From positions 1 through 64,000 of the forward strand of contig NZ_LT703006.1 of assembly GCF_900149695.1 (NCBI RefSeq): a stretch of 64,000 nucleotides of DNA, written 5' to 3'. The DNA comes from Anderseniella sp. Alg231-50 (GTDB lineage: Bacteria; Pseudomonadota; Alphaproteobacteria; Rhizobiales; Aestuariivirgaceae). The translations under genes and the position numbers were made by a program. Below, one piece after another: positions 1 to 8,702 of this stretch (the first letter of the stretch is position 1; each line of letters begins with the position of its first letter). Under the pieces are notes generated by a model. The model worked only from the letters and a program-made list of their open reading frames with translations, made no database searches and was not told the DNA's origin.

Positions 1-2
1 TT

Positions 3-509
3 GCAGGTTACCTGCAGTACGACATCGCTGGTGGTCACCAGTTCATCGTAACCGGTGAAGTTGCTGACTTCGAACCAGCCGGCGATGACGAACTTGGCTG
101 GGCTGTTCAGGTTGGTGCAAACTTCAACCTGGCTGATGTTGCAACCCTGACCGCTGGCTTCGGCTACGGTGAAGGCCTGCTGACACAGAAGTTCGTGTTT
201 GAAGACGGCTTCGACAACGTCAACGCCGGCGACGACCCGCTTGAAGCACTTGCCTTCGTAGTTGGCCTGTCGTTCGGTCTCAGCGAAACCACAACCTTCA
301 ACACCATGTTCTCTTATGTTGAAGCTCTTGATGACCAAGCTGGCGACGATGAAGCAGAAGAAGTGTACAAGGTACACGCCAACATCCTGTGGCAGCCTGT
401 TAAGCAGATGCGTATGGGTTGGGAAGTTATCTGGGCTCATAAAGAGTTCGAAGATGGCTCAGACGATGACGGCGTTCGCGCTTCATTCGCAACCTGGTTC
501 TTCTTCTAA
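3..509 (+). CDS. Outer-membrane porin, C-terminal part (5' end outside window)
   Basis: An open frame runs in from the left edge and ends at TAA 507-509. The visible 168 residues alternate polar and hydrophobic residues, are rich in Gly, Asp and aromatics, and end in WFFF with a terminal Phe. That is the signature of an outer-membrane beta-barrel recognised by the BAM machinery. Strands such as QFIVTGEVADF and ANILWQPVKQMRMGWEVIW fit the porin family common in alphaproteobacteria. It would form a passive diffusion channel. The start and the N-terminal barrel lie outside the window, so the exact family is not certain. A strong terminator follows directly. Confidence 0.75.
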   Translation, partial: AGYLQYDIAGGHQFIVTGEVADFEPAGDDELGWAVQVGANFNLADVATLTAGFGYGEGLLTQKFVFEDGFDNVNAGDDPLEALAFVVGLSFGLSETTTFNTMFSYVEALDDQAGDDEAEEVYKVHANILWQPVKQMRMGWEVIWAHKEFEDGSDDDGVRASFATWFFF

Positions 510-536
510 GAACTACATCAATACCTGAAACTGCAG

Positions 537-567
537 ACCGGCCCGGAGTTCTCTCCGGGCCGGTTTT
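537..567 (+). terminator. Rho-independent terminator of the porin gene
   Basis: The arms CCGGCCCGGAG (538-548) and CTCCGGGCCGG (553-563) pair perfectly around a TTCT loop and are followed by TTTT. It lies 28 bases after the porin stop codon. Confidence 0.9.
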
Positions 568-658
568 GCTTTGCATACACTCCCGTCACACAGGAAGGCT
601 CATGCAATCCAATTCTGGCCCTTGCCAATGAGCCTGTGCGTGATTAGGTGATATCCAC

Positions 659-2356
659 ATGACATACCCCCCGCCAAAGGCCTTGCTGCGACTGCCGCCT
701 TCCCGCAACAAACGGGTGCGCAGCGGAATTGCGGCCATCAGGTTGCTGCTGCGCAAGGCCTTGCTGCAGGAAGCAGCCGTGCAACTGCAGCAACTGCAAC
801 AACACGAACCGGCTAACGTCGAAATAGCTCTGCTTCAAGCCGAGTTGCTCACACTCGGCGGTGATCACGACCGTTCCTGTCAATTACTGAAACAGATTCT
901 CTCCCGCCATCCCGGGTTGGTGCCAGCGCTTGTCCTGTCGGCACGGGCCCACACGGCCGCACAACGCCACCTTGATGCACTGGATGCCCTGCAACTGGCC
1001 CATCAGCTAACGCCGCAAGATCACGACATCGCAAAACAACTGGCCGAAACACTTGTCCTGTTGCGGTGCCCTTCCAAAGCAATTGCGGTTCTGGCGCCAC
1101 TGGTCCGTAAATCCAAATCTCCTGCAGATATCGCCCAACTCGCCGGTCTGCACGACAAAGCCGGTAATCTTGAAGAGTGCCTGGCAGGGTATGACAGCAT
1201 AAGACCACCCATACCCGACATACATGTCCTGAAAGCCGGAGCATTGCTGGTACGCGGAAAAAAGTCGGACGCGCGTGCAGCCGTTGATGACGCAATACTC
1301 GCCGCCCCGGACAACGCGTCATTGCGCCTGTTCGTCGCCAAGAACTTTGCCGATGATTTCGACCCCGCCCGGCAGGCACAGGAAATTGACACCATCCTGG
1401 CTTCTCCCGGCGCCTCCACCCTGTCGGCCGAAGACCGGGCCCGGCTGGGTTTTGCGCTTGGTCTCGCCCATGAAAGAAATGGTGATTTTGCCAAAGCCTT
1501 TCGCGCGGTTGAAGAAGCAAACAGCCATGCGAAGCCGGAATGTTTTACCAAGGATCAGCAACTGGAGAAGGTGGCGCTGGGCATAGCCGAGCACTTTACC
1601 AAAGCTCGCCTGGCGCAACTTGCTCCGGCCGGCAATGCTTCACAAAAGCCGGTATTCGTTACCGGCCTGCCGCGCTCCGGCACCACATTGGTGGAGCAGA
1701 TGATCGCAAGTCACCCGGACGCAGCATCCGTAGGCGAACTGGAATTGATCCCGGCCTTGAAACAATCCCTGGTTTCACTGCAATCGAGCGACATCAAGCG
1801 TTGCGCACAAGCATGGCTGGATGCCGTTCCCGAGAGCAAAACCGACAAGGCGCGGATCGTCGACAAGTCGATTTCCACGGTGCTGCACACAGGTCTTGCC
1901 ATGCTGATGTTTCCACGGGCCCGTTTTGTCTTTGTGCGGCGACACCCCATGGATATCTACTGGTCAGCTTACCGCGAGATGTTCGGCATGAATGCCCTCA
2001 CCTTCACTTACGCAACTCAGCCCCTTGTGCGTCACATCCAACTCTCGGAGCATCTGATGTCCGTGTGGCAACAGCGTTTTCCAGACCGCGTACTGACTGT
2101 GAAGTATGAAGACATCGTCAACGACCCCGAACGCCATATCCGCAGCATGATCGCTCATACGGGGCTTGACTGGAGCGATGACTGTCTGGAGTTCCACAAA
2201 TCGAATTCAGATGTGCGGACAGCATCAATGGCCCAGGTGCGCGAACCGGTATATAAGTCATCAGTCGGCAAGTGGCAGGCATATCACAGCCAGCTTGCGC
2301 CTGTTGCAACAGCACTTGCCGATCTGATAGCGAATTATGAAAAGGCCCCTGCTTAA
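659..2356 (+). CDS. TPR-repeat sulfotransferase, first of a tandem pair
   Basis: The 565-residue protein has an N-terminal half of tetratricopeptide-like helical repeats and a C-terminal PAPS-dependent sulfotransferase domain. The 5'-phosphosulfate loop is GLPRSGTT near residue 335. The 3'-phosphate site is the RRHPMDIYWSA segment near residue 424. This TPR plus Sulfotransfer arrangement is known in bacterial proteins related to protein-tyrosine sulfotransferases, but the acceptor cannot be read from sequence. The start is supported by AGGTGA seven bases upstream. The stop TAA shares its last base with the ATG of the next gene, so the two are translationally coupled. Confidence 0.85.
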   Translation: MTYPPPKALLRLPPSRNKRVRSGIAAIRLLLRKALLQEAAVQLQQLQQHEPANVEIALLQAELLTLGGDHDRSCQLLKQILSRHPGLVPALVLSARAHTAAQRHLDALDALQLAHQLTPQDHDIAKQLAETLVLLRCPSKAIAVLAPLVRKSKSPADIAQLAGLHDKAGNLEECLAGYDSIRPPIPDIHVLKAGALLVRGKKSDARAAVDDAILAAPDNASLRLFVAKNFADDFDPARQAQEIDTILASPGASTLSAEDRARLGFALGLAHERNGDFAKAFRAVEEANSHAKPECFTKDQQLEKVALGIAEHFTKARLAQLAPAGNASQKPVFVTGLPRSGTTLVEQMIASHPDAASVGELELIPALKQSLVSLQSSDIKRCAQAWLDAVPESKTDKARIVDKSISTVLHTGLAMLMFPRARFVFVRRHPMDIYWSAYREMFGMNALTFTYATQPLVRHIQLSEHLMSVWQQRFPDRVLTVKYEDIVNDPERHIRSMIAHTGLDWSDDCLEFHKSNSDVRTASMAQVREPVYKSSVGKWQAYHSQLAPVATALADLIANYEKAPA

Positions 2357-4269
2357 TGTCTCCGTCGTCACCTGAAAAACTATGGACAGAGGGCCGATCG
2401 TTGCAGGCGAAAGGCAAGTTGCAACGGGCCCGAAAGCTTCTCAAACAGGCAAGAGCACAGGCTCCACGGGCACCGGGACTGGCTCTTGAGCTTGGTGTTC
2501 TTGAGGCCCGGATGGGGATGTTCAAGCACGCTCTTCCTACGCTTAAGGATGCGATAAATCTTGCTCCCACATCAGCCGATGCGCACTACAATCTCGCTGA
2601 GGTGCTCCGGGCAACAGGCCAGCTCGATCGGGCGGTCGGATCCTATCAGGAAGCACTCCGGCTGGATCCCGGATACACGGAGGCAAAGTTCGGACTTGGA
2701 GGGATACTGCTGTCCCAGGGCGATGCCGAACAGGCATTGCCGCAACTGGAGCAGGCCGCGCAAAACCTGCCGCAAGATGCGGAAGCGCAAACTATACTGG
2801 CGCAAGCCCTGCAGGAACTCGAGCAGTCACAGCGCGCGCTGCAGATACTGTCATCGGTCGTGCAGACACACCCTGACTACCTTGCCGGACACATGGCGTT
2901 TCTTCGCGCCCTGAACAGCCACGCAAAGCCAAGCCAGGTCGCCCGCCACATCAGGTCGATGGAAGAGACACTGGACATGGCAGAGGTGCTCAGATCGTTT
3001 GATCAGGACGATCCCGGCAGCGTATCCGCACTCCAACTGTTGGCTAACTGTTATCAGGCCGCTGTCATGCACGAACGGGCAAAACAGATTGCGGAGATGC
3101 TTTGCCGACACAAGTCGTCCCGATACTCCGGGGCTATCCTGTCAGGCACGCTTGCGATCCAGACCGCTGACTTCGACGCGGCGGAGACATGGTTCAATAA
3201 GGCGATTGAACTGCAACCGGACTCGGCCGATGCAATGTACCGATTGTCGGTCATCAATCGGCTGGCCATGTCGGCAGAACCGCTATTGCTAGGCGAACTC
3301 AACAACACCACAACTGCCTCCGCATCACAGCGCTTGTTTGCCGGACTGGCGCTTTACCGGTTGCTGTCGCGCAATGGTCGCCCGGAAGATGCCTTCAGGG
3401 CGCTGGCAACAGCCAAAGCCGTTAGTGCGCAGGAATACCCTTATAATGCCGCCATGACGGAGCGCGGCAATGCCAACAACAAGCAGGCCTTCACACCGAC
3501 ATTCTTTGCAAAGCGGGGGAATGACGGCCACACCGGCAAGGGGTGCATTTTCGTCGTCGGCATGATGCGTTCCGGCACGACACTGACCGAGCAGATTCTG
3601 GCTGCTCACTCAAAGGTTTATGCAGGCGGCGAGCGTGACGACATGATGTCGATTGTTGAAAGCCTGATGCACGATCTGACCAAAGTGCCTGATCTGCCAT
3701 CGGGATGGGCAGCCACGATTGGCAAAAAGCTGCACGAGGAGATGTTCCGAGATGCGGGTAGCGCCTCGTTCGCAACCGACAAATTGCCCGGCAATATCGA
3801 TTACGTCGGCCTGATCCGGTTCTTGCTGCCGGAAGCCAGGTTCGTCTATTGCCACCGCACCCCGCAAGATTGTGCCCTGTCTACATTCGAACAGAGTTTT
3901 TCATCCACTGTCCCCTGTTCATCTGACCTGAAAGCAATAGCGCACAAGTATGCCCTGCATGAGGACATTGCGCGCTACTGGACGGACACATGCAATCTCG
4001 ACATGTTCGACCTGGACTATGACGCCATGGTGCATGATCCGGAACCTCATATCCGCAACTTGCTGGAATTCTGCGGCCTGGAATTTGAAGAAAGCTGCCT
4101 GTATCCCAATGAGGTGAAACGCGAAATTCGAACAGCGAGTGTGTTCCAGGTACGCCAGCCGATCTCTCCCAAATCAGTTGGCCGGTGGAAAGTTTATGAA
4201 CAACAGCTTGAACCGTTCACTCATGAACTGGCTCGATTGCGCAAAACATTGGGATTGCAGGGCACATGA
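2356..4269 (+). CDS. TPR-repeat sulfotransferase, second of a tandem pair
   Basis: This 637-residue protein has the same architecture as its upstream neighbour: several TPR units (for example SADAHYNLAEVLRATGQLD near residue 75), then a sulfotransferase domain. The PSB loop is GMMRSGTT near residue 401 and the 3'-phosphate-binding segment CHRTPQDCALSTFEQSF lies near residue 497. The two proteins align in layout but are clearly divergent, which suggests an old duplication with different acceptors. Its ATG overlaps the preceding stop, and its own TGA overlaps the ATG of the isomerase gene, so three genes form one tightly packed operon. Confidence 0.85.
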   Translation: MSPSSPEKLWTEGRSLQAKGKLQRARKLLKQARAQAPRAPGLALELGVLEARMGMFKHALPTLKDAINLAPTSADAHYNLAEVLRATGQLDRAVGSYQEALRLDPGYTEAKFGLGGILLSQGDAEQALPQLEQAAQNLPQDAEAQTILAQALQELEQSQRALQILSSVVQTHPDYLAGHMAFLRALNSHAKPSQVARHIRSMEETLDMAEVLRSFDQDDPGSVSALQLLANCYQAAVMHERAKQIAEMLCRHKSSRYSGAILSGTLAIQTADFDAAETWFNKAIELQPDSADAMYRLSVINRLAMSAEPLLLGELNNTTTASASQRLFAGLALYRLLSRNGRPEDAFRALATAKAVSAQEYPYNAAMTERGNANNKQAFTPTFFAKRGNDGHTGKGCIFVVGMMRSGTTLTEQILAAHSKVYAGGERDDMMSIVESLMHDLTKVPDLPSGWAATIGKKLHEEMFRDAGSASFATDKLPGNIDYVGLIRFLLPEARFVYCHRTPQDCALSTFEQSFSSTVPCSSDLKAIAHKYALHEDIARYWTDTCNLDMFDLDYDAMVHDPEPHIRNLLEFCGLEFEESCLYPNEVKREIRTASVFQVRQPISPKSVGRWKVYEQQLEPFTHELARLRKTLGLQGT

Positions 4270-5048
4270 AGTTCGCTGCGAACCTGTCAATGATGTTTAC
4301 CGAAGTGGCATTTGCCGATCGTTTTCAGGCAGCCTCAGAAGTCGGTTTTTCCGCAGTGGAATACCTGTTTCCCTATGAATGGGAACCGGATTGGCTGGCC
4401 ACAAAACTCAAAACCGCCAATCTGCAGCAAGTGCTGTTCAACATGCCTCCCGGTGATTGGGAGGCTGGTGAACGGGGCATGGCCTCCCTGCCCGGCCGCG
4501 AACAGGAATTCCGGGAAGGTATCGCAAAGGCTATCAAATACGCCAATGCGCTCGACCTCTCCAGGCTGCATTGCATGGCCGGACTGCGAGACACTTCCGT
4601 CGATGAAACGGTGCAGCGCGACTCCTATGTCGGCAATCTGCGCTATGCAACCACACAGTGCCGCGACAATGGCATTCAGTTGCTGATCGAACCAATCAAT
4701 CCTGTCGACATTCCCGGCTATTTCCTGAACGATTTCGGCTTGGCTCTTGATATCATATCTGAAGTGAATGCTGCAGGATCTGCTTTGCTGAAGCTGCAGT
4801 TTGACATCTACCACTGCCAGAAAATTCATGGAGATGTGCCTGGCTGGCTGGACCGGTGCCGCGATCAGACTGCTCATCTGCAGATCGCAGGCGTACCCGA
4901 CCGCCATGAACCCGATGTTGGTCATCTGCCACTGGCGGATATCATGTCCGCCTGTCAGGCCATTCATCCGGACTTGTGGATTGGCTGTGAGTACCGTCCA
5001 AGAGCCCAAACCGCTGCCGGACTGGGGTGGATGAAACCTTACATCTGA
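4266..5048 (+). CDS. Hydroxypyruvate isomerase / 2-oxo-tetronate isomerase family protein
   Basis: A 260-residue TIM-barrel enzyme of the xylose-isomerase-like superfamily. The opening MKFAANLSMMF and VEYLFPYEW, the central LLIEPINP with its metal-ligand Glu, KLQFDIYHCQ, and the late IGCEYRP are the Hyi/OtnI signatures. The family interconverts hydroxypyruvate and tartronate semialdehyde, or 2-oxo-tetronate forms, in C2/C4 acid metabolism. The start overlaps the sulfotransferase stop by four bases (ATGA). There is no glyoxylate carboligase or tartronate semialdehyde reductase beside it, so the physiological substrate is open. Its 3' end overlaps the convergent glycosyltransferase gene by 10 bases. 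Confidence 0.85.
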   Translation: MKFAANLSMMFTEVAFADRFQAASEVGFSAVEYLFPYEWEPDWLATKLKTANLQQVLFNMPPGDWEAGERGMASLPGREQEFREGIAKAIKYANALDLSRLHCMAGLRDTSVDETVQRDSYVGNLRYATTQCRDNGIQLLIEPINPVDIPGYFLNDFGLALDIISEVNAAGSALLKLQFDIYHCQKIHGDVPGWLDRCRDQTAHLQIAGVPDRHEPDVGHLPLADIMSACQAIHPDLWIGCEYRPRAQTAAGLGWMKPYI

Positions 5049-6250
5049 TGCTTGCGTGAAGCATAGCCATTGATAGCGTCGCCATAATCAGATCGCAGGC
5101 GTGCAAATATACCATCCCACTCATGCTCGGACATGGCGATTTCCCGGGCACGGGCGCCGAATTCCTTCCGCATCCTTCCATCTCTCAGCAATTGCAGCAG
5201 ACGCTCGATCATCTGGTCTTCGCGATCAACAGACACCAGGAATCCGGTTTCACTTTCCCGGACCAGTGATCGCGAACCGGTTGCATCGGCGGTGACCGAC
5301 GCCAGTCCGCTCGCCATTGCCTCAAGCGTGACATTGCCGAACGTCTCAGTTATGGACGGAAAGAAGAAGATATCCGACGAGGCATACCCGGTTGCCAGCT
5401 CGTCACCATGCAGGAAGCCCGCAAAAATCGTATCCGGCAAGGCCTTGCGCATCCAGCCGGCTTCAGGTCCGTCACCCAGCAGTATCGTGCGATGTGCAAC
5501 GCCACGGGCTTTCAATCCGGCAAATACCCGCGCCATTACAGCCATGTTCTTTTCCGCAACCAGCCTGCCGGCATAGGCTATCACCAGCTCATCATCGGCA
5601 ATTCCATGAGCCCGACGCCAATCCTGCGAACGCTTGCCAGGGTTAAACCGGTGATGATCCACACCCCGCGTCCACAGTCGCATATTGTCGGCGATACCCT
5701 GCCCCGCCAGTTCATCCATCATCGATGCAGACGGCACATAGAGATGCTCGCAGCGAGCGTAGAAGGCACGCAGTTTCTTGTGGAACCAGGGTTCAAGCAA
5801 CCCAAGGCGATAATATTGCAGATAGCCGTCAAACCGGGTGTGGAATGACGACACCACGGGTACCCGCATTTGCTCGGCCAGCCGCAGCGCACTGTGGCCG
5901 GTAATGTCCGGTACCGCGATATGAAACAGGTCCGGCTTGAAGCGAACGATCTCGTCCTTCAGCTGTGTCGTCAACCGGCGGCCTATGCGGTATTCCTTGC
6001 GGGTTGGAATGGCGAACGACGGCACCGGCAGCAACCTGCCCTCGTGCTCCATGGCGGGTTCTTCCGCCACCGGCGCGATGACCAGCACTTCGACACCGTT
6101 GCGTTCCAGCCAGCCCACGAGCCGGTTGAGCGTCAATGACACTCCATCCTTGATGTAGTTGTAGTTGCCGGTGGTCAGCACGACCCGCAATGGTTCAGCC
6201 AAAACGCAAATCAACCCTTGAAAATTGTCTGTCGACGAGATGAAGCCCAT
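5039..6250 (-). CDS. GT4-type glycosyltransferase
   Basis: A GT-B fold glycosyltransferase of family 4. The N-terminal domain carries LTTGNYNYIKDGVSLTLNRL and SSFHTRFDGYLQYY. The C-terminal nucleotide-sugar domain carries AYAGRLVAEKN, LLGDGPE and the E-x7-E motif in FFPSITETFGNVTLEAMASGL. It resembles retaining mannosyl- or glucosyltransferases for glycolipids. The start is uncertain: ATG at 6250 is used here, a TTG at 6283 would add 11 residues, and a TTG at 6202 sits closest to where homologues usually begin. It is divergent from the cobD-like gene. Confidence 0.8.
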   Translation of the reverse strand: MGFISSTDNFQGLICVLAEPLRVVLTTGNYNYIKDGVSLTLNRLVGWLERNGVEVLVIAPVAEEPAMEHEGRLLPVPSFAIPTRKEYRIGRRLTTQLKDEIVRFKPDLFHIAVPDITGHSALRLAEQMRVPVVSSFHTRFDGYLQYYRLGLLEPWFHKKLRAFYARCEHLYVPSASMMDELAGQGIADNMRLWTRGVDHHRFNPGKRSQDWRRAHGIADDELVIAYAGRLVAEKNMAVMARVFAGLKARGVAHRTILLGDGPEAGWMRKALPDTIFAGFLHGDELATGYASSDIFFFPSITETFGNVTLEAMASGLASVTADATGSRSLVRESETGFLVSVDREDQMIERLLQLLRDGRMRKEFGARAREIAMSEHEWDGIFARLRSDYGDAINGYASRKHQM

Positions 6251-6450
6251 CCGTTGCAAACTGTCAACGCGTGGCTGGTACAAAGCAACATGGGTTCATA
6301 TGAGCCCATAAAGTTGCTATGGCACTTTGGAAACGGTCAGGTTTATGCTTTTTGGGTGCAACAACCAAAAAACATCCTGATCTGGAGTTGCATGATTGCT
6401 AAAAGATGTTTCAAGTTCCGCGCACAACCGTCATCTGGTGACATGATCAA

Positions 6451-7407
6451 TTGCTGGTAATTCCTACGACTTTGACTGTGGCTTTCGTGGCATTGGCACT
6501 GGAACGGTTTCTCGGGTATCCGAGCCCCCTGCGCCGCCTCATGGGCCACCCTGCAAACGGTCTGTACATGCTCAACGGAGTGTTCACGGCGCTTGTACCC
6601 GATGAACAGGCCGCAGCCTTCCGGCGCTTGATCATGGGAACCGCGTTCTGCCTGCTGAGCATCAGCGTAACACTGGCACTGGCAGTGGTAGCCACAACAA
6701 CCCTTCGCACGTTTCCCTATGCCTGGTTCTGGGAAGGTTTGCTGGCCGTGCCGTTTCTCGCACAGTATGCGTTAAGGGTGCGCGCGCGCGCCGTGGCCGA
6801 CGCTCTGGATACCGATCTGGCTGTTGCACAAAACGCATTGACCCACCTGGTCAACCACGACCTGTCACAACTGGATAAAAGCCAGACGACTCGTGGCTGT
6901 CTTGAGGCAGTCGCCGAGAACACCGCGACCTCTGTCGTGGCTCCCGCCTTCTGGCTGGCCCTGTTCGGATTGCCGGGCATTATTGCCATCTCGGCCTTGT
7001 CAGGCGTGCAACGCCGGCTGGGCGGAGACCATAAAGCCCGCATGTTCGCCAAACTTCTCGATACCGCCGTCAATTATCTGCCGGCCCGCCTGACCGGCCT
7101 GTTGTTCGCCGGGGCAGCCAGCATGACGTCACCGTCCGGCGGCGCGCGAGCATTGGAGATAATCTGGCAAGACGCCCGCAAATCCGGAAACCTGATATCG
7201 GGCTGGCCTGAGTGTGCCGTTGCCGGTGCTCTGGATATCCGTCTGGGAGGTCCGCGCCAGTACGGTGACAGTTGGGTGGAACGAAACTGGGTCGGAGACG
7301 GTACCGAACATCTCACCAAACATGACCTGCAGGCCGGGATGAAGCTGCTGGCCCAGACATTGACTTTGTTCACCCTGTTGGTCGGTATTGCGGCAGCCTT
7401 CGCGTAA
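6451..7407 (+). CDS. cobD: Adenosylcobinamide-phosphate synthase (CbiB/CobD family)
   Basis: A 318-residue integral membrane protein with the family signatures FLGYPSPLRRLMGHPANG at the N terminus, SQLDKSQTTRGCLEAVAENTATSVVAP in the middle and a C-terminal GGPRQYGDSWVERNWVG. The family attaches the aminopropanol phosphate arm to cobyric acid in B12 synthesis. An in-frame TGA at 6439 forces a start at or after the TTG at 6451, with GGTGA nine bases upstream. No other cobalamin gene and no recognisable B12 riboswitch is present here, so it is an isolated pathway gene. Confidence 0.88.
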   Translation: MLVIPTTLTVAFVALALERFLGYPSPLRRLMGHPANGLYMLNGVFTALVPDEQAAAFRRLIMGTAFCLLSISVTLALAVVATTTLRTFPYAWFWEGLLAVPFLAQYALRVRARAVADALDTDLAVAQNALTHLVNHDLSQLDKSQTTRGCLEAVAENTATSVVAPAFWLALFGLPGIIAISALSGVQRRLGGDHKARMFAKLLDTAVNYLPARLTGLLFAGAASMTSPSGGARALEIIWQDARKSGNLISGWPECAVAGALDIRLGGPRQYGDSWVERNWVGDGTEHLTKHDLQAGMKLLAQTLTLFTLLVGIAAAFA

Positions 7408-7491
7408 GGCTCGAGGCACACGACATTTGACATTGTGTCCGTTCGCTTCATAACTGGACCTCGTATTTCCGACTTGTGAGCCCGCCGCATA

Positions 7492-8250
7492 ATGAAACTT
7501 CATTTCGTATCATCCCAGGCCCCTGAAGCCATCAAGGCTGCACAGAAGCTGAAGCACCTGTTTGGCCAGGCACCACGCGATGATGCCGATGTCATCGTGG
7601 CACTTGGCGGTGACGGACTGATGCTTGAGACCGTGCATACGGTGATTGATTCCAATCAGGCCATATTCGGCATGAATCGCGGTTCGGTCGGTTTCCTGAT
7701 GAACGAGTTCGAGACCGGTGATTTGACTGACCGGATTGCAGCGGCCACGGAAACGACCATCCATCCGTTGAAAATGACGGTCACCGACAAAAAGGGCACA
7801 ACCCACTCCGCGCTCGCCTTCAACGAAGTGTCCATGTTGCGCCAGCAACACCAGGCGGCAAAACTGCGGATATCCATCGATGGCAAGGTCCGTCTTGATG
7901 AACTGGTGTGCGACGGCATCATTGTTGCCACTCCGGCAGGTTCGACGGCCTACAACCTGTCGGCTCATGGTCCCATTCTGCCAATAAACTCGCCGTTGCT
8001 GGCATTGACGCCCATCAGCCCGTTCCGGCCACGGCGATGGCGCGGCGCGATCCTGTCCCATGAAGCCGAAGTGGAAATCGAAATGCTGGAGGCGAACAAG
8101 CGTCCGGTCTCCGCTGTTGCTGATCAGACGGAGTTTCGCGATGTCGTCAAGGTCGTCGTCAGTGAAGACGAAAAAAGGTCCGCGCGACTGCTGTTCGACG
8201 ACGGTCATTCTCTGGCCGAGCGCGTTTTGAACGAGCAATTCCAGTTTTGA
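7492..8250 (+). CDS. nadK: NAD kinase
   Basis: A 252-residue protein with the diagnostic GGDG motif ([16 protein letters not shown] near residue 37), the [12 protein letters not shown] segment, and [18 protein letters not shown] near residue 144 that forms the NAD-binding and catalytic face. It phosphorylates NAD to NADP in the cytosol. Length matches the short alphaproteobacterial NadK forms. It stands alone, about 85 bases after cobD, and is followed by a strong terminator at 8362. Confidence 0.92.
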   Translation: MKLHFVSSQAPEAIKAAQKLKHLFGQAPRDDADVIVALGGDGLMLETVHTVIDSNQAIFGMNRGSVGFLMNEFETGDLTDRIAAATETTIHPLKMTVTDKKGTTHSALAFNEVSMLRQQHQAAKLRISIDGKVRLDELVCDGIIVATPAGSTAYNLSAHGPILPINSPLLALTPISPFRPRRWRGAILSHEAEVEIEMLEANKRPVSAVADQTEFRDVVKVVVSEDEKRSARLLFDDGHSLAERVLNEQFQF

Positions 8251-8361
8251 AACAGTCGGTTTAACCTTATGGTATCTGTCTGTTTAGACAGTATTAAGCA
8301 CAACGCCGTACATTCATTCTTGTGAGTTGCGTAACCGGCCAGTTGCCGGAACTGAGTATCG

Positions 8362-8400
8362 AAACGCCGGGTTCTGTCGAACCCGGCGTTTTGCATTTTT
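8362..8400 (+). terminator. Rho-independent terminator downstream of nadK
   Basis: The arms AACGCCGGGTT (8363-8373) and AACCCGGCGTT (8380-8390) pair perfectly over a short loop, followed by TTGCATTTTT. It lies 113 bases after the nadK stop, so it may end nadK mRNA or a short RNA made from the gap. Confidence 0.8.
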
Positions 8401-8514
8401 GCGAGCAGGTCCGATCAAGCAATCGTTCAGATGTGTTTTTTAGCCGGGCACGCAGCGTAAAGGCCGAAACTTTCAGGTTGGTACGCAGTCGAAATTCACC
8501 ACCGGCGAGCACCT

Positions 8515-8645
8515 CGAACAAGGTCCATGGCACTGTGTTCTGAAGGCTGAGACGATCACCTTGCCGGCACGAAGGACACACCATGGACCTGGATCAGGTT
8601 CAGGCCGCACTGGCCCTGCGGCTCCTGTACGGATCCGTCAGGTTC
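8515..8645 (+). other. Run of three hairpins in a 300-base gap (possible structured RNA)
   Basis: The stretch 8401-8702 holds no convincing gene. Within it AGGTCCATGG (8521-8530) pairs with CCATGGACCT (8581-8590), with further pairing inside the loop (TGTGTTC with GGACACA). GCCGCA (8604-8609) pairs with TGCGGC (8617-8622). CCTG plus ACG (624-631 of the 8-kb block) pairs with CGT plus CAGG (8636-8642). I do not recognise a named RNA family. The strand is unknown; plus is given only because the hairpins were read that way. Confidence 0.3.
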
Positions 8646-8702
8646 CCGGAAAATGGTCGAGATTGCCGGGTTCTGGCCGTAATGACCAGAAATCAACCAG
8701 CT

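Noticed and set aside
849-1520. 223-residue antisense frame inside the first sulfotransferase
   Set aside because: Composition is Arg/Pro/Gly-rich with no domain; it is a shadow of the GC-rich sense gene.
8294-8584. 96-residue minus-strand frame in the nadK-DUF2336 gap
   Set aside because: It runs through the nadK terminator hairpin and has no recognisable motifs.
8540-8605. Possible TPP riboswitch (CTGAGA at 8547 and CCTGATC-like text on the reverse strand)
   Set aside because: The conserved second half with GAACCTGAT and GGTAAT spacing does not follow in the right order, and no thiamine gene lies downstream.
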